DNA of 64,000 nt from Pedobacter sp. PACM 27299 (GTDB lineage: Bacteria; Bacteroidota; Bacteroidia; Sphingobacteriales; Sphingobacteriaceae): positions 5,208,001 through 5,272,000 of the forward strand of contig NZ_CP012996.1 of the NCBI RefSeq assembly GCF_001412655.1, in the 5' to 3' direction. The number at the start of each line of letters is the position of its first letter. Within the stretch, counting starts at the first letter, position 1. The position numbers and the translations under genes were made by a program. This document shows positions 59,288 through 64,000 of the stretch, piece after piece. Below the pieces are notes generated by a model. It was not told where the DNA came from. It saw only the letters and a list, made by a program, of their open reading frames with translations, and made no database searches.

Positions 59288-60943
59288 ATGCTACAGAAAC
59301 TTTCGATCCGTAACTACGCTTTAATAGACAGTGTTGAGTTAAAACTCGACAAAGGTTTAAACATCATCACCGGGGAAACTGGTGCTGGTAAATCCATTAT
59401 GCTGGGTGCCCTCTCCCTCATTTTGGGACAACGCGCAGAAACCAAGTATTTCTTTAATCAGGAGAAAAAATGTATCATAGAAGGTCAGTTTCTACTGACT
59501 GATGATACCCTGCATTCTTTATTTGAAGAGAACGACATTGATTTTTATGAAGAAACTATTTTAAGGAGAGAGATTTCTACGGATGGTAAATCCAGGGCAT
59601 TCATCAATGATACGCCGGTTACACTTGGCGTAATGAAACAAGTTGGAGAGAAATTGATAGACATTCACTCGCAACACGCGACTTTAGAAATCAATGATCC
59701 AGGTTTTCAATTGTCGGTGGTAGATACATTGGCAGATCATCAGTCGCTATTGGCACAATATCGCAAAGGGTACAAACAATACAAAAAGCATTTACAGCAT
59801 CTTGCCGCTTTGCAAACCGCAGCTGATGAAGCGAAAAGCAGGCAGGATTATGAACAGTTTCTATTTAATGAACTGGAAAATGCAAATCTGAAAGCTGATG
59901 AGCAGAGTTTGATGGAAATAGAATTACAAACGCTCAACAATGCGGAGAGTATTAAGAGGAGTTTGGTCAATGCCTATAGTTTACTTTCTGATCAGGAAGT
60001 ATCGGCATTACCGGTTTTAAAAGAAGTCATTGTTCAGATCCAGGCGATAGAACGTTTTAATCCAGACTATGCCTTGCTCAATGAACGTCTTCGTTCTGCA
60101 TTGATTGAATTGAAAGACATCGCTGCAGAAACTTTAAACCTCGAAGAAAGCACCGTTTTTAATCCTTCCAGAATTGAAGAGATCAATAACAGGCTTGATG
60201 TGATTTATACTTTAGAACAAAAACATAAAGTCAATAGTATTGAAGAGCTGATGGGCATTCATCAGAAGCTTTCCGATAATTTAAACAATTTACTAAGCAG
60301 CGATGAAGAAATTGATCGTTTAAACCAGGAAATTGCTCAGTTGAAGGAGCAATTGGAGCAAATGGCAGCGACTTTATCAGCAGATCGCGGTCAATCTATC
60401 ATTGCGACCGAAAATCAAGTGGCTGCTGTATTGCAATTGGTAGGGATGCCAAATGCAAAAATTAAAATTGTAAAGACACCTTTAGAGGAGCTGAATAAGG
60501 ATGGGAAAGACAATGTGGTCCTGTTGTTTTCTGCAAATAGCGGTCAGCCGCCAGCTCCGGTAGGCAAAGTGGCATCTGGCGGGGAACTTTCCAGATTGAT
60601 GCTGGCCTTGAAATCAATTATGGCCAAACATACGGCATTGCCTACTTTAATTTTCGACGAAATTGATACAGGGATTTCAGGCGAGACCGCTTTACGTGTA
60701 GGTGATGTGATCGGTGATCTGGAGAAAAATATGCAGGTGATGTGTATCACCCATTTGCCGCAAATTGCAGCTAAAGGAGAGGCACATTATTTTGTTTACA
60801 AAAATGAGAAAGGGGTGCGTCCTACTACAGGAATCCGCAGACTGGCTCCGGAAGAGCGCATTCATGTGATTGCAGAGATGCTGAGCGGCAAAGATCCTGG
60901 TCTTCCGGCCATCGCCAATGCGAAGGAACTTCTGGGGTATTAA
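59288..60943 (+). CDS. recN: DNA repair protein RecN
   Basis: A 551-residue SMC-like ATPase for double-strand break repair. The N-terminal Walker A is ITGETGAGKSIMLGALSLI. A coiled-coil middle (about 150-370, for example RLNQEIAQLKEQLEQMA) follows, then the C-terminal ABC signature SGGELSRLMLALK and Walker B TLIFDEIDTGISG. Length fits the family. It lies after the M56 operon's terminator. A TATTTTAG box is 10 bases upstream of the ATG, too weak to count. Confidence 0.96.
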   Translation: MLQKLSIRNYALIDSVELKLDKGLNIITGETGAGKSIMLGALSLILGQRAETKYFFNQEKKCIIEGQFLLTDDTLHSLFEENDIDFYEETILRREISTDGKSRAFINDTPVTLGVMKQVGEKLIDIHSQHATLEINDPGFQLSVVDTLADHQSLLAQYRKGYKQYKKHLQHLAALQTAADEAKSRQDYEQFLFNELENANLKADEQSLMEIELQTLNNAESIKRSLVNAYSLLSDQEVSALPVLKEVIVQIQAIERFNPDYALLNERLRSALIELKDIAAETLNLEESTVFNPSRIEEINNRLDVIYTLEQKHKVNSIEELMGIHQKLSDNLNNLLSSDEEIDRLNQEIAQLKEQLEQMAATLSADRGQSIIATENQVAAVLQLVGMPNAKIKIVKTPLEELNKDGKDNVVLLFSANSGQPPAPVGKVASGGELSRLMLALKSIMAKHTALPTLIFDEIDTGISGETALRVGDVIGDLEKNMQVMCITHLPQIAAKGEAHYFVYKNEKGVRPTTGIRRLAPEERIHVIAEMLSGKDPGLPAIANAKELLGY

Positions 60944-61002
60944 ATTCAGGGAAATTATTTGATTTTTCTTTCTAGTTTATCAAGCTTTAGCTACATTAGT
61001 CT

Positions 61003-62262
61003 ATGACGAAATGGTTGCGCTTTTGTAGTTTATTCTTATTCATAGGGCTGAGTAGTTACGGCCAAAACAGTTTTAACATCTCGGGAATTATCCGCGACAA
61101 GGAAGGGAAACCTATTCCTGGTGCCGGCGTTTACCTGAGTAGTTATAAAATGGCGACGGTCACGAATAATGAGGGTGAATTTGTGCTCCCAGGTCTGAAT
61201 CCGGGCAACTACGACGTGTTAATTGAGATGATGGGTTACCTTCCGCTCAGCAAAAATGTAGTCATCTCCAACAAGTCTGCCAAAATTGCGGTGATACTGC
61301 AGGAGAATACCATTCAACTCCGGGAGGTCGTGATTAAGGCCGATCCGAATCGGGATCGATACATTAAAATATTCCTGCAGCAATTTATAGGAATGACCCC
61401 AAATTCCGCACAGTGCAAGTTATTGAACCCTCAAGTCCTCCAAACAGATTATAATAAAGTTGAAAATGTATTGACGGTTACTGCAAATGAGTTCCTGATT
61501 ATTGAGAACAAATCACTGGGTTACCGCATTAAATACCTGCTGAATAACTTTGAGCGGGACTTTAAACGCAATATTGTTTACTATTCTGGCTTCCCTACTT
61601 ATGAAGATCTACCCGGATCAAGAAATCAAAAGAAGAACTGGGCTAATAAAAGGGAGATTGCTTATTTAGGTTCTTCCCAGCACTTTTTCCGTTCCTTGTA
61701 TCAGAACAGCACTACTGCTGATGGTTTTATCATTTATAAACTGGCAAGAGTCCCCAATAAAAACCGTTATCCGGATAGTCTGATTGATGCAAAACTGAGG
61801 CAACTTTTCAAGCCTGGAAACCCCATCACCAGGTTAGACCTTGTTTTTGCCAAACCCGGGAACTCTCCTTTAAATGATTCTATTGCTTATTGGCGTAAAC
61901 AGCAAGCTGTACCAAAAACAATAGAAATATTAAACCGGGCGGAAATCCGGTCTGACACTTTGGTGAAAACAATAAATAATGATTTGAAAACGATTAATTT
62001 CAGTGATGAACTTTATGTGATCTATACCAATGAAAGGGAAACCAAGGAGTATACTGAAACGTCTAACCATGCGATCAATCGTCCATTAGATATTCCAAAT
62101 TATCAAATTTCCACTATTGTATTGCTTCAACCTCCTATTAAATTTTATATGGATGGTGGCACGTACAATGCACAATCCTCACTTTTCAGTGGTTTTTGGG
62201 CTTATGAAAAGATGGCAGATACTGTACCCCGGAATTACATCTCTACAACAACGGCTAAATAG
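61003..62262 (+). CDS. Carboxypeptidase-regulatory-like domain protein, exported, function unknown
   Basis: A 419-residue protein with signal peptide 1-20 (ending SYG). A CarboxypepD_reg-like beta-sandwich covers about residues 22-110 (FNISGIIRDKEGKPIPGAG, NNEGEFVLPGLNPGNYDVLI, LREVVIKADP). In TonB receptors this domain precedes the plug, but no plug or barrel follows here. The remaining about 300 residues are globular and unassigned. It is 59 bases after recN and 39 before the radical SAM gene. Confidence 0.8.
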   Translation: MTKWLRFCSLFLFIGLSSYGQNSFNISGIIRDKEGKPIPGAGVYLSSYKMATVTNNEGEFVLPGLNPGNYDVLIEMMGYLPLSKNVVISNKSAKIAVILQENTIQLREVVIKADPNRDRYIKIFLQQFIGMTPNSAQCKLLNPQVLQTDYNKVENVLTVTANEFLIIENKSLGYRIKYLLNNFERDFKRNIVYYSGFPTYEDLPGSRNQKKNWANKREIAYLGSSQHFFRSLYQNSTTADGFIIYKLARVPNKNRYPDSLIDAKLRQLFKPGNPITRLDLVFAKPGNSPLNDSIAYWRKQQAVPKTIEILNRAEIRSDTLVKTINNDLKTINFSDELYVIYTNERETKEYTETSNHAINRPLDIPNYQISTIVLLQPPIKFYMDGGTYNAQSSLFSGFWAYEKMADTVPRNYISTTTAK

Positions 62263-62271
62263 CGATTTGCT

Positions 62272-62294
62272 AATTACTAATATTATTAGTAATT
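62272..62294. repeat. AT-only inverted repeat between two genes
   Basis: AATTACTAAT and its complement around ATT, then TT. It could be a weak terminator or have no role. Confidence 0.35.
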
Positions 62295-62301
62295 TTAACT
62301 A

Positions 62302-63375
62302 ATGATATTAGAGGAAGAGGCCGGAGAAAGCTATTTTAAGGGTAGAGGTGCACAATTCAACCCTCACAACAGGTTTGCAAAGGATAGTTATGTCAAAGAA
62401 CATCAGGAGGGAATAGACGAATGGGAAGAAACAGACCATAAAACTACTTTTATCTTTGGTCAGAGCAAATCTATTGTCAACAAAGTGGACAGTCCAGATG
62501 TTGGGATGGCTTATTCTCTGAATCCTTACCAGGGATGTGAACATGGCTGTACTTATTGTTATGCCCGTAATGCACATGAGTATTGGGGCTTCAGCGCTGG
62601 ACTTGATTTCGAGCGTAAGATTGTGGTGAAGAAAGATGCACCGATGCTCTTTAAAAAGTTTCTGGAGCGTAAAGGCTGGGATGCTTCCGTTATTTCTCTT
62701 TCTGGCAATACGGATTGTTATCAACCGGCAGAACGCCAATTTAAAATTACCAGACAGTTGTTAGAAATTGCGCTGGAATACCGTCAGCCGATTGGGATGA
62801 TCACGAAAAATTCTCTTATCCTTCGCGATATGGATATTTTGTCGGAGATGGCAAAGCTAAACCTCTGTATGGTTTATGTATCGATCAACAGCTTAAATGA
62901 GCAATTAAGACAAAAGATGGAGCCCAGAACAACTACTGCCAAACAAAGATTAAAAGTAGTGGAAGAGCTGAGTAAAATGGGGATTCCGATGGGTGTGATG
63001 GTTGCGCCACTTGTTCCTGGTTTGAGCGACCATGAGATTCCAACCATCTTGAAAACGATTGCCAATGCTGGTGCACGTTCGGCAGGTTATACAGTGGTTA
63101 GACTCAATGGGGCTATTGGTGGTATTTTTGAAGATTGGCTTCGTAAAAATTACCCGGATCGGTTTGAAAAAGTATGGCATCTGATCCAGTCTTGTCATGG
63201 AGGGAATGTGAATGACAGCAGGTTTGGGGAAAGAATGAAAGGTGATGGTCATATTGCCAAGCTGATCAATGACAATTTTAAGCTTCATTGTCGACTGAAC
63301 CATTTAAACGAAGAGCGTTTTAAACTGGACTCCGGTTTATTTAAAGTTCCCGGAACCCAGTTTAGTTTGTTTTAG
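62302..63375 (+). CDS. PA0069-family radical SAM protein
   Basis: A 357-residue enzyme with the radical SAM cluster motif CEHGCTYC (CxxxCxxC). The family signature is visible as NPYQGCEHGCTYCYARNAHEYW, of which the part around the cysteines is decisive, and SGNTDCYQPAE follows. It resembles spore photoproduct lyase-like proteins but its reaction is not known. Length fits. It converges on the partial isomerase gene with a 14-base gap. Confidence 0.87.
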   Translation: MILEEEAGESYFKGRGAQFNPHNRFAKDSYVKEHQEGIDEWEETDHKTTFIFGQSKSIVNKVDSPDVGMAYSLNPYQGCEHGCTYCYARNAHEYWGFSAGLDFERKIVVKKDAPMLFKKFLERKGWDASVISLSGNTDCYQPAERQFKITRQLLEIALEYRQPIGMITKNSLILRDMDILSEMAKLNLCMVYVSINSLNEQLRQKMEPRTTTAKQRLKVVEELSKMGIPMGVMVAPLVPGLSDHEIPTILKTIANAGARSAGYTVVRLNGAIGGIFEDWLRKNYPDRFEKVWHLIQSCHGGNVNDSRFGERMKGDGHIAKLINDNFKLHCRLNHLNEERFKLDSGLFKVPGTQFSLF

Positions 63376-63389
63376 GCTAGCGCTTTATT

Positions 63390-64000
63390 TTAAGCCAAAA
63401 AATTATCTACTTCACGGTAAGCCTGGATCACGCGCAGTTCTCCTTCTTTGCCTGGTCTGGAATTGCCATGTTCCATTCCCATAACTCCTTTATAACCTTT
63501 TCCATGAATGTGTTTGAATAAATTCTTGTAGTTGATCTCTCCGGTAGTGGGTTCTTTTCTTCCTGGATTGTCTCCAATCTGGATGTAAGCAATTTCGTCC
63601 CAGCAGCGATCCATATTTACGATCAGGTTACCTTCTGTTTTCTGCATGTGATAAATGTCGTAAAGGATTTTGCAGGACGGACTGTTAACGGCTTTACAAA
63701 CGTTAAAAGTTTCGTGTGTTTGCTGCAGGAAAAGTTCCGGAGTATCACTTAAGGTTTCCAATACCATGATCAGACCGTGTGGTTCAAAGATCTCTGCTCC
63801 TGCCCTCATCGCGTCTACGACATTGGCCATTTGATTTCCATAAGGCAGTCTACGTTCATAAAAACCGGGAACAACCGTGAGCCATTTGGCATTACAGCGT
63901 TTTGCTGCTTCCACAGAACGCTTGCAGGTATCGATGAATTTATCTTTAAATTCCTTTTTGCCGGTCGTCAGGGAAGTTTTCCAATTGTCGCCACCATCTA
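63390..64000 (-). CDS. Hydroxypyruvate isomerase-like TIM-barrel protein, 5' end cut off by the window
   Basis: The frame is open to the window edge (DGGDNWKTSLTTGKKEFKD at its visible start), so at least 202 residues are here and the start is outside. Motifs of the xylose-isomerase-like TIM barrel family: VLETLSDTP, KILYDIYHMQKTEGN, IQIGDNPGRKEPTTGEINY and GVMGMEHGNSRPG, carrying the metal-binding Glu, Asp and His. Relatives are hydroxypyruvate isomerases and sugar epimerases. The exact substrate is not clear. Confidence 0.85.
   Translation of the reverse strand, partial: DGGDNWKTSLTTGKKEFKDKFIDTCKRSVEAAKRCNAKWLTVVPGFYERRLPYGNQMANVVDAMRAGAEIFEPHGLIMVLETLSDTPELFLQQTHETFNVCKAVNSPSCKILYDIYHMQKTEGNLIVNMDRCWDEIAYIQIGDNPGRKEPTTGEINYKNLFKHIHGKGYKGVMGMEHGNSRPGKEGELRVIQAYREVDNFLA

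Overview
The window is a piece of a Bacteroidota chromosome, most likely from the family Sphingobacteriaceae (Pedobacter or a close relative). The evidence is the gene content (PafA phosphatase, fused IcmF mutase, DUF4835/PorD, the short Bacteroidetes-type omega subunit, DUF6266, RhaEW rhamnose catabolism), promoters of the Bacteroidetes type (TTTG or TTG, 18-20 bp, TAnnTTTG), and the near absence of Shine-Dalgarno sequences.

Layout. 1-6506 (plus): folC (cut by the window edge), pafA and the fused acyl-CoA mutase icmF; a perfect 21-bp hairpin separates icmF from a convergent acyl-ACP desaturase (6608-7588, minus). Three complete ribosomal RNA operons (16S, tRNA-Ile, tRNA-Ala, 23S, 5S) then lie in the same orientation on the minus strand at about 7.9-13.7, 32.3-38.1 and 39.8-45.6 kb. 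Each has two stacked promoters and a terminator hairpin. Copies 2 and 3 are almost identical; copy 1 differs at scattered sites.

Between rrn copies 1 and 2 is an L-rhamnose island, all on the minus strand. It has three transcription units: a monocistronic GH78 alpha-L-rhamnosidase with its own terminator; an operon of a small secreted protein, GH78, GH106, a second GH78-type enzyme and a GntR-family regulator; and rhaT-rhaEW-rhaI-rhaB (uptake, isomerase, kinase, aldolase/dehydrogenase). A shared 12-bp motif stands in front of all three units, and in two of them it abuts the -33 box, so this looks like one regulon. No SusC/SusD pair is present. rhaI is split by a -1 frameshift in a run of seven G. 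Between rrn copies 2 and 3 is a single self-inhibited Fic protein gene, preceded by a striking cluster of CCTTAA/TTAAGG hexamers.

Right of the rRNA array are a DUF6266 gene; a YtrA-type operon (ABC ATPase, permease, GntR regulator, beta-solenoid protein) with a perfect operator dyad just downstream of its promoter; a DUF5655 gene; and a GH3 beta-glucosidase. The remainder is plus-strand housekeeping: bamD-rpoZ-coaBC-porD, a BlaI/M56-peptidase pair with two operator dyads over its promoter, recN, a carboxypeptidase-regulatory-like domain protein and a PA0069-type radical SAM protein. A convergent hydroxypyruvate-isomerase-like gene is cut by the right edge.

The parts most worth a second look are the rhamnose regulatory motif, the rhaI frameshift, the Fic promoter repeats, the M56 peptidase with six 23-residue repeats, and the direct-repeat architecture of the rRNA array. 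I saw no CRISPR array, transposase, integrase or phage gene.
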